The position numbers were made by a program, and so were the translations under genes. The notes under the pieces are model-generated. The model had not been told where the DNA came from and did no database searches. It saw only the letters and a program-made list of their open reading frames with translations. Of a DNA stretch of 64,000 nt, positions 10,340-20,589 are shown piece by piece (the first letter of the stretch is position 1; every line of letters starts with the position of its first letter). The DNA comes from Nageia nagi (taxonomy: Eukaryota; Pinophyta): positions 75,640,001 to 75,704,000 of the forward strand of contig JBITNC010000001.1 of NCBI GenBank assembly GCA_050084985.1, given 5' to 3'.

Positions 10340-11428
10340 AAATATGGAGCTAGTTAGTAGCTTTAGAACCTAGAGAAGCATTAGAACTCCACACAAACAT
10401 ATGAATTTCTTTAGACCCCTCATTCATTTTTTGGTTTGGTGACCTATTAATTCCATCTTTCTTCAAAGCCTTGGTATCATTAGGGGATAAAATTCTTGGA
10501 TTAGGTGCAGGAAATACCAAAGAAGTCACACTTTCCATCCCTCCACTAGTACTTCTCCCCAAGCTACCCTACGACCTATGCCCATACAGATTGGAACTGA
10601 AGTGCCCATGATTCGAACCCTTAACATCCTCATCGAAATTGGAAGTTTTGGGCATTGGACCTTGAGAAGAATTCATGGAATACAAATTCATACCTTGAAA
10701 ATTTGAATGGCATGGGCTTAGATTATTATTATTATTAGTTCCCCCTTTGCCATTCAACATTGAATAAAAATCCATATGATTAAAGCTCAAACCTCTGGAC
10801 ATAGGATTCCTAGATGAATGCATAGAATAAATCTCTGCATTGGCCGTGGAGTAAGAGAAGGGAGAGATCTATGCAAAGCCATTACAGACCTTGATGACAT
10901 AGATCTATTAATTGTGATATGTAGTTTTCTATCTTCTCCAATCTCTACCTCTATTTGTAGAGCCTCATGCCCATCCAAAGAAACCATGTTAGAATCCACC
11001 CTGAGTGAAATAATTTAACCCCCAGTGTTAGGAAATTGCTTAGCAATAAGTATCCTAGCTCCTCTATATTCAAACAAAATCACCATAAGAGTATACCATA
11101 TCATGCTCTACAAAACCATGATCTGTACCATTAGACTACCTAAAAACTTCCCATACATACCGGCTAGAAGAGGAATCCCCATCACTAAAGTATTAGGCAA
11201 AGTGGACAAAGAGAAGAGCATAATCATCCAATCCATGCTCCCTCTCTTCCCAAACCTAGTCCATAATCCCAAAACCACCAAAATAATCACCTTCTATAGA
11301 GAATCTATGATGAACCTATAATTCATGGCATAGATGTTGTTCTACGATATGAAATGGAAAGATAGTAAGGGAATTGCAAAAATGGTGACAAATTGATTTA
11401 TCCCAGAGCACTGGTCAGGCATGAAAAT
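10340..11428 (-). pseudogene. PIN: Captured PIN-type auxin efflux carrier fragment
   Basis: PIN proteins are plasma-membrane or ER auxin exporters with two transmembrane bundles around a hydrophilic loop. From 11425 the frame reads [11 protein letters not shown], then [10 protein letters not shown]-x-[18 protein letters not shown], I-W-Y-T-L-M, L-F-E-Y-R-G-A, then loop blocks T-P-R-P, N-A-E-I-Y-S, S-S-R-N-P, F-N-H-M-D-F-Y-S-M, A-P-N-P and E-I-H-M-F-V-W-S-S. All are PIN1/3-type signatures. It spans the second helix to late loop; the first helix and the second bundle are missing. Stops lie at 11344, 11296, 11110, near 11018 and near 10570, with a small deletion/frameshift near 10845. It is sense to the LTR promoter and is not a working transporter. 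Confidence 0.93.
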
Positions 11429-11505
11429 CTTCCCCAAAGTTTTCAGCCATTGAATTCCAAAGACCATGTGCAAGGTCCCTCCTATGGGATATAAATAGAA
11501 ATCAC
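11429..11505 (-). pseudogene. Remnant of the Ty3/gypsy protease C-terminus
   Basis: Directly after the knuckle start, the frame reads D-F-Y-L-Y-P-I-G-G, then [13 protein letters not shown], which matches the C-terminal part of gypsy retropepsins (F-x-V-L-P-x-G-G ... L-G-x-Q-W-L-x-T-L-G-x-I). The rest of the knuckle and the catalytic D-S-G half are missing, so an internal deletion joined gag to the protease tail. The next residues are PIN sequence in the same frame. Confidence 0.8.
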
Positions 11506-12527
11506 TTCTATAGACAAAGCACATTTTCCTTCTTCTCATTTCAGAACGTGAGATCTCTTGATCCCTTTATGTCTACTCCAATGGCCATGCATTTCTCCTT
11601 GGTGAGAACATGAGCCTTCCTTGGCTCCCATTCATTTTACTTGCTGGCATAATTTATTATGGGGGTGGGTATGTCCTTCCTTAATTACTCTTTCCTCAGA
11701 TTAGACTGGTTGATTCAAGTGCTACAGCCCTTTTGATTGCCTCATCAAGATCATTTGGCTCAAATACTTTGATAGATGCTTTGATATTTTCATTCAAACC
11801 CTCCATGAACATAGCCATCCTTCTAGCTTCTGATAGATCTAAAACCATAATAGAAACATTCATAAACTCATCTACATATTATTTAACTATACCTTTCTAT
11901 TAGATCTTGATGAGTTCATGGAAGTAACTTTATTTAATCTTGGTAAAATTCATCAAAAGTTGAGATTTGGTCATGCCCCAATGTTTTCAATCCATGGTGC
12001 CACCACTCATAGGCTCGTCCCTTTAGGGAGAGTGTGGCAAAATGTATGGCCTCATCTTCTACCATAGAATTGAAAGATAGGTACATTTGGAGCTGGTGAA
12101 TCCATCCTCTTGCCAAGATCCCTGCACCTCCATCAAATTTTTCCAATTGGATCTTCTGTAATGGCTCCTTAAAGATAGGTGGGCATCCTCCTTATCCTCC
12201 CTCCAATTTTCCACAAAATTCTTGGAAAGATATGATGTTTCTGTACTCTACTAGTTTGGCCATGTACTCATCGAACAATTGGTCAAGCCTCTCCTGATGT
12301 CTCTGATAGATCTCCTCCAGATCTTCCTCTTTTCTAAAAAGAGGCTTAGGTGGAATAGGTACAGACTTCTGATAATAAGATCTAGCCCCAAATAAGCTCT
12401 CTCCTTGGCTATTTCTATTCTCCCAGCTAGGTGGTGGAATCTGGTTCCCTCTTTGGGATGTGAGTATCTACAATTGCTCCATCATCTTCCTTAATGTGTC
12501 CAGGATGGCTATGTTGGAATCGGCCAT
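11505..12527 (-). pseudogene. Ty3/gypsy gag of the PIN-carrying element
   Basis: An ATG at 12527 opens M-A-D-S-N-I-A-I-L-D. A frame with two stops continues to the open piece 12146-11934, which has L-E-K-F-D-G-G, W-I-H-Q-L-Q-M-Y, F-A-T-L-S-L-K-G-R-A-Y-E-W-W, the gag capsid core. After a frameshift near 11930 the reading continues as Y-V-D-E-F-M-N-V, M-F-M-E-G-L-N-E-N-I-K and F-E-P-N-D-L-D-E-A, ending at the start of a zinc knuckle (R-R-R-K-M-C-F). A C-to-T change explains the stop in M-E-Q-L-stop. This would be capsid protein for packaging the element RNA. Confidence 0.85.
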
Positions 12528-12684
12528 GTTCCCTTATCTGGCTTCCTCCCACTCTTCAGATCCCTCCAGATCTATTATGTCTCTCTCCTCTAAGCTTGAA
12601 TAGTAATTAGGATCACTTCTTCCTCTCAAGTAGTAATTATGGATCTTGGGTAGCATGAGCTAATATAGGTTGGTAGGAAAACTA

Positions 12685-12696
12685 GCTCTGATACCA
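12685..12696 (-). other. Primer-binding site, tRNA-iMet type
   Basis: The minus strand reads TGGTATCAGAGC, the exact complement of the 3' end of plant initiator tRNA-Met used by many LTR retrotransposons. It begins one base after the LTR terminus. It sets the element's orientation. Confidence 0.92.
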
Positions 12697-12697
12697 C

Positions 12698-13802
12698 TGT
12701 AATATCCCCAAAACTCACAAAATGCAATTTTTGTTAAAGTGTAATATTCCAAAGTTGAAATATCACTACTTAGGAATTTATATATATTTTTATATTTTTA
12801 TAACTAGCTCAATTCAAATTAGATCTACAAATTGAATAAGAAATAGAGCTAGAAATGAATTTTATTCTTCAAGAGCTGGGACGTCCCAAATGGATAAGTA
12901 CAATACTCAAGGAAAAATACCCAAATGCTCAAGAAGGGGGATGTTTTCCCTCATAAGGTAGATTTGGATGATCTGGCCCTATAAGTTCTTCAACCTCTTC
13001 TCCCCTATGCTGGACAAGCCTCCTCACACTGATTCAGCTAGTCTAGATCTAGGATGTGCCTCCTCACACTAATTTGGTAGGTTAGATCTGGATTTGGAAT
13101 ATGGCTGCATTGGCTGGATCTAGATCTACCCTACTGGCTGGATTTGGATTAGGGATAGAATAGTTCCACCACACTAGCTCAAACTATTCTAGTAACTCCA
13201 CCTCATTAGCTTAAGCTACTCTAGCAACTCCACCTCACTGGCTTGAGCTACTATCCTAGCTTAGGTAAGAACTCCTCCACACTAGCTCGAGTTCTCCCAC
13301 TAAGCTAGCTGGAAAGCTACAACTCCACTAGCTGCTAACCCTCGAAAAGAGATAAACTCTGATGATTTTCAAGCATCCCCCAAATGATGCATCCCATCTC
13401 CTTTTATAATAAGATCTCTCATATCTTGGAATCACCCAAAGTGCAATGTCCCTCTTTTGGTGTCTTGGGAATACAAATTAAATCATCTAGGGACCCAGGA
13501 AGCCCAACATCCCACAATGGTTACCTAGAGATGCCAAATTACAAGATTAATGGCTCATAAATGCAATGTCCCATTATGAGAGACTAATATTGCATTAATT
13601 ACAAATAATTGAGCCAGATTAATTAAATAAAATCCAAGGGTGAGTGCCTCAAGGGTCTCTTTAGCCTTGGTTATAGAAATAAATGTAAAATATTAATAAA
13701 ATACTCCTAAATTAATTTATTTTTGGTTTCTCCTCCTTTGCCATGAACGTCACATTCCAAGAGGAGAGAAAGTGGACGTTTTACAAATTTGGGGACATTA
13801 CA
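12698..13802 (-). repeat. 5' LTR of the PIN-carrying element
   Basis: This copy lies upstream in transcription direction, next to the primer site. It matches the other LTR base for base over most of its length. By eye the differences are a few per cent, mainly transitions and denser in the first 340 bp. It holds a TATAAAAG box (minus strand, 13408-13401) and a short internal tandem of an ACTCCACCTCA(T/C)TGGCTT unit. The identical 1105-bp length of both LTRs argues for a fairly recent insertion compared with its neighbours. Confidence 0.95.
13401..13408 (-). promoter_or_regulatory. LTR TATA box
   Basis: TATAAAAG on the minus strand, roughly 400 bp into the 5' LTR, followed by GAGATGGGATGC. 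This is the best core-promoter candidate in the LTR. An alternative AT-rich run near the LTR end (TATATATAAA) is less typical. A transcript from here would run through gag and PIN in the sense direction. Confidence 0.55.
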
Positions 13803-13807
13803 TTTGA
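13803..13807. repeat. Target-site duplication TTTGA, right copy
   Basis: Exact repeat of 8939-8943, immediately after the LTR terminal ACATTACA. PPR-coding sequence continues directly from here. Confidence 0.92.
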
Positions 13808-14720
13808 TGATGTAGACATAGTTTCATGGATTGTAGTGATCACATGCTATGCATAAAATATGTGTTTTTAAAGGATTAGGTGTAAATCCAAGATCTACAA
13901 CCTTTATTGATATTCTTCCAATATGTGCCACCATGGGAGCCATATAATAAGGTATGAATACCCATTAAAGAGTAGTTAAAAATGGTTTTTCATAAAATAT
14001 TATGGTTGTGATTACTCTAACCATGATTGTAGATGTAGGTCTAAGCTTCATTTATATAGAACCATTTTCATAGATTGCAATGATCATAGGATATGTAAAA
14101 AATGGGTTTTTTGAAGTCTCTAAAGACTTTTAAGTAGATGCAAGCCTTAGGTGTAAATCTAAGCTTTGTAACATTTACCAAAATTCTTCCAATATCTACC
14201 ACCATTGGATACCTATAATAAGGTATGAATATCCATTAAAGAGTAGTACTTATTTTCATGGATTGCAATGATTGTATGATATGCATAAAATGGGGTTTTT
14301 GAAGGCTCTAGAGACTTTTATACAAGAATTAGAGGTAAAGATAAACTTTGCAACCTTTACCAATATTATTTTAACATGTGCCACCTTGGGATATCTATAA
14401 GAATATATGTACATCCATTAAAGAGTAGTTGAAATAGTTTTTCTTTGAATGTTATGTTTGTTAGTGCTCTTTTATCCATGTATTCAAAATGGGTAATAAT
14501 ACACAAGGTTAGGAAGTATTTGACAAGATGCATGATGCATATATTATGGAATGTAATTAGTTAAGGATATCCAATTCATGGCTATGAAAAGGATGCCCTT
14601 AAACTTTTGATCTGATGAAACACTTGGAACCAACCCTAACAACATAACCTTTGTATATATTCTACTTGCATTCAACCATGCAGGTCTAATAAATTAGGGC
14701 TATAAATACTTAATTTAATA
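13803..14720 (+). pseudogene. PPR-type pseudogene, first copy
   Basis: Directly after the target duplication the frame reads D-D-V-D-I-V-S-W, then G-V-N-P-R-S-T-T-F-I-D-I-L-P-I-C-A-T-M-G-A, the linked B-helix and next A-helix of PLS-class PPR proteins. Related V-S-W-like motifs recur near 14062 and 14250. Near 14575-14710 an I-H-G-Y-x-K-D-A-L-K-L block, N-P-N-N-I-T-F-V and L-L-A-F-N-H-A-G-L mark the end of the PPR tract. PPR proteins bind organelle RNA for editing or processing. Stops and shifts are frequent. Confidence 0.75.
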
Positions 14721-15013
14721 GAATGAGTGAATCTTATTACATTATATATTGAATGAATCATTATACATGAATATACCAAAATCCACCATTATCAGGATGT
14801 TCATTAAACCTCACCATTGAATCCTCAATTCATTTTATCAAAGAAATCCTCCTCACATTTTGTTCACTTTTCAATCAAAATCATATATTAACATAGGTAG
14901 AAATAGATGGCCATAAGACCCACCTCTACCTTCCATCACTTTTGAAGGCCATGGTATTTTATCATTTTTGTTTTCAAAATTATAAAATTTGATCACTTAC
15001 CCAACAAAATGAT

Positions 15014-16300
15014 ATGAATATCATTTTAACTCAACTCTATAAAGATGGGCAATTGAACCACATGATACATATTTTGCTTACTACAATACATGTACCCACT
15101 ACTCTCTCCTCTCTTCTATATGTCTTCAACTCTTATAGTCCTACATCAGCAACAATGCAACAAAGACTCTTTAAAAGAAAATTTTTATCAGATGTTGTGG
15201 TTGTGAGTGTGCTATTAGACATGTATTCAAAATGTCCAATTGTATATAAGTTGGTAAAATTATTTGGAAATATGCATAATGTAGACATAGTTTCATGGAA
15301 CACAATGATCATAGGGTATGCAAAAAATGGATACATTGAAAGCTTCTATGAAGTTTTTTGTTAAAATGCCTCACCAATATGTAGTATCATGAATTATAAT
15401 GATCATAAGATATACATAAAATGAATACGTTGAAAGGGTTATATGAATTATTTGAAAAAATACCTCACCAAGTTGTAGTCTTATGGACTACATTGATCAA
15501 AGGATATGTAGGGGTTTCTTGAGAAGGATTGAAAGGATTTTAAGAAAATATAATTTTTATGAGTGAAGATAGACTTTACAACCTTTGCCATCATTTTTCT
15601 ATTATGCATCATTGTGGGTGATCTAATGATTGAAGCATATGAAATTCATGGCTACAACAAGGATACCCTCAAAATCTTTAATCTGATAAAGCACTTGGGA
15701 ACTAACCCTAAGAACATAACCTTTGTATGTATTCTACTTGCATACAACCATGTAGGTCTAGTGGATGAAGGCTATAAATACTCTTCAATTAAATTAGAAT
15801 GTAGGGATAGGGGAATTTATGGAAATAGTATTTTTTTATTGGAACCTAAAAATACTTCATCTTATGTTCTTTTTTTCAAATACTTATGTTGAATTGGGTA
15901 GCTAAGATGATGTTAAAAGAGTGATGACATTGATGAAAGGTAGAGGAATCAAGAAGCACCTAGATGTGGTTGGATTGAAGCTAACACAAGTGCACATGAT
16001 TTTCTTATAGGATACATATCAAAGCCACAAACACAAGGCATATATGTGAAATTGGAGAAATTATCACTTGAGATGAGGGTAGTAGGGTATATTCCAAATA
16101 CAATACCTATTTTGTATATGTGAAGGTTAATGATAAATAATTGATTCTCCACTAGCATAGAAAAGAGTTGGTAATTGCATGTGAGTTGTTAAATGACTTT
16201 AGGAAAAATTTCTTCAATAAGGTAGTTACTCATCTATCCCATCAAACATTATATGTAGTAATTTCTTTACACCTTCTCCATTATCTTGTGAGGTAACCAA
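15014..16300 (+). pseudogene. PPR-E/DYW-type pseudogene, second copy
   Basis: The 116-codon open stretch 15014-15364 ends with S-D-V-V-V-V-S-V-L-L-D-M-Y-S-K-C and D-I-V-S-W-N-T-M-I-I-G-Y-A-K-N-G, a textbook PPR pair. The stretch 15563-15892 has I-H-G-Y-N-K-D-T-L-K-I-F, F-V-C-I-L-L-A-Y-N-H-V-G-L-V-D-E-G-Y-K-Y and L-E-P-K-N-T-S-S-Y-V-L. From 15970 a frame gives W-I-E-A-N-T-S-A-H-D-F-L-I-G and L-E-K-L-S-L-E-M-R-V-V-G-Y-I-P, the E/E+ motifs. A worn H-R-K-E-L-V-I-A near 16150 marks the DYW start. The terminal D-Y-W is lost. Confidence 0.82.
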
Positions 16301-16343
16301 CAAACTAATCCTACAAATTATTGAGTTAAGAGAATATACACTT

Positions 16344-16910
16344 TTGGAGGATTTTTATGTTTATATTTATTATACTAATGATGATGAGATTATTAGGCCA
16401 TCATTATCCTTGGATGCTTCATCATTGGATGAATACACGTATGCTAATGAAGGTTTCTATACACATCCAAATATTATAGTACATGGCTTTCATTCGATGT
16501 TGTTATTTGCTAGGACAACTTCACTCACTATTCGGTCATAGCAACAAGTACAAGAAGATGAGAAATCATATTTTATGGGATGGTAAATGCAACAAAAAAG
16601 GTTAAAAAAAACCAATACTAAGAGAATAAAAGCAACATATGGATCAAGCACCTAAAAAAAAGAAGAAAACATTTACTCCTTTGGAAGAATCATTATAAAA
16701 AATATTACAAAGGGTGGTTAAGAAAAAAATCATAACATTACCTAAAGTTAACAAAAACCCATATGATTCTAAAAGAACTTGGTACAAATATGAATCTTGT
16801 GACTATCATATGAGCAAAGGGCATAATACCAATGGATGTAAGAGATTGAAAGAAGTTCTCCATGAACTTGTTGGTAACAAAAAAAAAAAGTTGAGCATCA
16901 ATATATAGCA
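16344..16910 (+). pseudogene. Ty3/gypsy gag CCHC-region remnant
   Basis: The open piece 16714-16908 ends with C-D-Y-H-M-S-K-G-H-N-T-N-G-C-K-R-L-K-E-V-L-H-E-L-V, the zinc-finger-like block ahead of protease in Tat-like gypsy gag. The 65-codon piece 16344-16541 is acidic and unassigned but lies in the right place for upstream gag or spacer. It is the only coding trace of the plus-strand element whose 3' LTR starts at 19148. Confidence 0.65.
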
Positions 16911-19147
16911 TTATAATATTAAAAATATGTAAGTCAATTCCAAATCCTACTCTTTTGTAGTTATCCATTAGTAGATGCTTTGGGATAGGACAAAGTCACT
17001 CATCTCCTACATTATAAATGACCTTGCAATAGTCATTATATCATATTATTGTACATAAATTATTGTATATAGCCATTATGTATAACCATGGTTTTGCCAT
17101 TTGAGTATAAAAAAATCAAAACAATGAAATTAAAAAGTAAATAAAAATAAAATAAAATAAAAATAATGTAAAAAGCAAAAAGAGATCAAGCTTGAGAAAA
17201 TGAATTGATTAGAAAGCAAACATATAGAAAAATTGGCATATTAACTAAAGAAAATATTTGAAAAAATATAGCATGATCAATTAGCACTTAATAATGAATA
17301 ATGATATTTTTTTGGATTAAATTTGTTCACCTATATTCAGTTATTTGAGAGGTGATATATTAAACTATCTCCAATCAAGATCAATTAACACCTTATCCTA
17401 GTATATTGGGAGTATATCATACACATTGGCTTTACAATTATACTTGAGAATAATCCTTTTCTTTCCATTTAACATGGGGCAAAGTTATCATTATATAATG
17501 TTGTGTTTATAAGATGAGATTTATCCTCCTGATGATCCATCCAATATGGGTTAAGGAAAGAATTTCTTTATAATAAATTGAATATGGGGTAAATAAGTCA
17601 CTATCTTGCATAATTATCTTAAGTATAATACCTTACAATCCATTCAACATGGGGCAAAGTTTAAGTTATCATGGCCATATCATTGAGCTATAGCATGTTA
17701 TAAGTCAGGCATTTAATATGTTTCATAAATTTAAATATCTAGTATTTATCTTATCTTTAAGAGCATTTCACACTTATCTCCAAACATTTGGTAGCTTTGT
17801 ATACCTATATTTACAAGCCATTGTTGGTCAACAAAACATCATTAACTCTTATCATACAAATATTGATTGCTACATAAAAAATTTCTAAAATATTTTTAAA
17901 GGCTATTTTAACAACTTTCTAAAAGGATTAATTTGTTCAAAATTATCTATATTAATATGTGATATCTAAATTGTCTAAAGTTGCTAACAAAAAAATATAT
18001 TTCAAAAATATGTCTAAATTATCTATCCGTCAAAAACATATTATCAATAGACTAAATTGTATACATATTTTCTAAAAATAATCCTATATTTAAAAAAGTT
18101 CAAAATTTGCAAAAGCTAAAAAACATAGAAAATCTCAAAAAGCTAAAAATTTTAAAAGAGCTAAAACAAAATTAGAAAAAGCTAAAACAAAAGTTCAAAT
18201 TTTTTAAAAAGTCTAAGAAAAATCAAAAGTTCAAAAAAAATAAAACCTTAAAATCTAAAAATTTCGAAATATGCTTACCTTTCAAAAAGGTAACCTTATA
18301 AATCAATTGATTCTTTATCAAACTTTGCTTTGTTTATCCATAAAACCATCATATGAGGGGGAAATCATTTATATATATATATATATATATATATTACATG
18401 AATCAATACTTAAATCCTACAAGTTATGGATACATGGCAAATCAAGTATTTTGGTTCAAAAACATTACATAATTTCAATTATTTTATCTAAATGTTTGAA
18501 AATTAGAGGGTCTAAGTATCCTTCCATATATTTCAAAAGCACACAACACATTGGGAAGAGACCAACTCTTTACACACTTGTACATACTAGTTTTGAGTTG
18601 GGGCATATGATTTATTTCATGTTACCATAAAATGAGGTATATCTCACATTGATTCATGATTGGGATATATTTTATGTTAGTTCCTCAACATTGAATAAGT
18701 ATATATATACTTACATCTATAACTGTATAATGGTCTAAAAAGCATCATTTGAGTATTAGGTAAGTCTATGAGTTTACAAACATATACACTTATACTAGGG
18801 AAAAAGTTCAAAAAACATAAGTCTAAAAAGCATAAACATATCAAAAAGCAAAATTTTAAAAAGCATAAACATTCCAAAAAGAAAAATTGTTCAAAATCTA
18901 AATTATTCAAAAAGAATAATTATTCAAATTCAAATTTTCAAAATTTCAAAATCCCCATGAATATATTGTTTAGGTTCAAAAGGCCCTACTTTACAATTTG
19001 AATTCTATGCATATTTTTTCAAAGTTTTAAATTTATCAAAAGTTAAAAGTTGTTCAAAATATTCATAATTGATGAAAAATAGACATCCTATCTACATATG
19101 TTGAATCAATCCTTTTTTGCCAAAGACTTAGTCCAATAGGGGCAAAA
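16911..19147 (+). other. Non-coding internal region of LTR family X, A-rich with simple repeats
   Basis: No RT or integrase is visible between the gag scrap and the LTR. The stretch holds several CATGGGGCAAAG-like motifs (about 17472 and 17650, weaker at 17545 and 17587), a (TA)n run (18369-18395), and A-rich sequence built of AAAAAGCATAAAC-like units (18090-18260, 18800-18950). AATAGGGGCAAAA at 19135-19147 is the polypurine tract. Absence of pol suggests a deletion or non-autonomous derivative. Confidence 0.5.
18369..18395. repeat. (TA)n microsatellite
   Basis: About 13 uninterrupted TA dinucleotides. Confidence 0.9.
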
Positions 19148-20130
19148 TGTAGATATCTAAAAAAATACATTTTCTGAATACATCAACTAATTGCATTATA
19201 CATGCATTATTCATAATATTTATTTAAAATGGCTTAATTCCACTATAAAAATATTCTAAAGAGCTAAAATTTACTTAAGTGAGCAAAAGTAACAATAAGT
19301 CACTTAAATCTAATAAAGTGAAAAAGGGTAATTCTAAATACCTAATTTAAGTTGCAAGGGAAAGTATAAATCATAATGCAAAATTAGAATTTCCCTCCTC
19401 TTCTTCATTTTATTCAATTACACACTTGTTATTTTGCTCCAAGATCTCAAGCTAGGGTTTTGAAAGTGAACTCAAGGATTTCAAGTTTTTGGAGTATTTC
19501 CTACCACAACATGCTCATGATATTCAATATACATCTATTGGGGTAGATTCTAGTGGTGAATTATATATCATATTGCTATATTGTATTATTGTGGTGGTGG
19601 ATTTCAGATTTGGAGAGCTTTCAACCATGGAATTAGGCTAATCTTGGTGGAGTGTATCCTTGATTTGATCCATTATTTTATTCATAAGTTATTTGCATGT
19701 AGTATAATCCTAAGGTAAATCTCATACTAAATTGCATTGTTATCCATTCATTTTATAGATTTATGGTCCTAATTTAGTTTAAATAAATTGGGTATTATTG
19801 GATCCTTAAGATCTAAGTAAATTCATATTTCTTGATTATCCTTAATATTTGAAAGTGTTTGAATTCATAATTATAGGGTTTGAATGTTAGATTTATCATA
19901 ATACTTACAAAGATTTATCTAAATTGCTCAATACATTATCATAATTTCTTTGAAAATACATATAGGTATTTGCACATTACATAATATAAATCATTCTATT
20001 CTTGGCCCTCATTGATTTGAGGTTAGGGGTTTCACATTACCTTTTGGGGTGAGCAAATGCACCTCAATCTCATTTGAGTGCCTTAAGAGGCTCAAATTAG
20101 AGGCCCCCCTATATTGTTTAGATGCATTTA
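19148..20130 (+). repeat. 3' LTR of family X, plus copy
   Basis: It starts TGTAGATATCTAAAAA directly after the polypurine tract. It is homologous, in reverse orientation, to 30455-29490: shared blocks include TTAGAATTTCC, TTGCTCCAAGAT, ATGTGCAAATACCTAT-like sequence and the end block TTTAGATGCATTTA. The distal terminus was not resolved; homology fades near 20130. The two copies are clearly diverged, so both insertions are old. Confidence 0.68.
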
Positions 20131-20331
20131 AGTCTTCTATAACATTATAATATATTTTTAAAGTACCCAAGGTTTGAATCAACTATTTATCCTATCCTAT
20201 CTTGATACCTCATTTTAAATTTGAAAGCATATGTTATGTTGAATTGAATTCTTGTACATATTAATGCATTTGTGTATTTTTGGTACATAAATAACAAGAA
20301 TCTCATTCCACAAAGGGAGCAAGGATTTGTA

Positions 20332-20555
20332 AAGTGGGGGAAAATCATAGGGGAGGAGAGGGGAGTGAAGAGGAATGAGCAAGTGGGGCCAAACCATAGG
20401 AGGAGGAGAGGGGAGTGAAGAATGAGCAAGTAGGGAGACCATAGGGGGAGGAGAGGAGAGTGAGGAATGTGAAAGTGGAGAAAATTGTAAGGGGAGGAGA
20501 GGGAAGTGAAGAATGAGAAAATGGGGTAAAAATATAGGGGGAGGATAGGGGAGTG
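20332..20555 (+). repeat. G/A-rich minisatellite, about 47-bp unit
   Basis: Nearly five units begin at 20332, 20381, 20428, 20473 and 20519 (spacings 49, 47, 45 and 46). The core is AAGTGGGG then ATAGGGGGAGGAGAGGGGAG then TGAAGAATGAG. The plus strand is almost pure purine in the core. Two overlapping minus-strand frames here are translations of the repeat, not genes. Confidence 0.88.
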
Positions 20556-20589
20556 ATTATTTTAGTACTATATGAGAGTTAGATTCCAT

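Larger units (their letters stand above)
8944..13802 (-). mobile_element. Non-autonomous Ty3/gypsy LTR retrotransposon carrying a PIN auxin-carrier fragment
   Basis: Two direct 1105-bp repeats (8944-10048 and 12698-13802) begin TGTAATATCCCC and end GGGGACATTACA. They flank a 2649-bp internal region and are bounded by a 5-bp target duplication, TTTGA (8939-8943 and 13803-13807). The minus-strand primer site sits one base from the LTR at 12685-12696, and a polypurine tract abuts the other LTR at 10049-10062, so transcription runs right to left. The interior encodes a broken gag, a scrap of protease and about 1.1 kb of PIN. RT, RNase H and integrase are absent, so mobility would have needed enzymes supplied in trans. 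Confidence 0.95.

Noticed and set aside
11025-11321. 98-codon plus-strand frame
   Set aside because: Exact antisense of the PIN transmembrane region, whose minus-strand reading has clear family motifs.
10340-11428. Functional PIN auxin transporter gene
   Set aside because: First helix and second membrane bundle are missing, several stops and a frameshift are present, and it is embedded between retrotransposon sequences.
18768-19001. Lysine-rich K-K-H-K repeat protein
   Set aside because: A-rich simple sequence ahead of an LTR; the repeat motif is nucleotide slippage, not a protein design.
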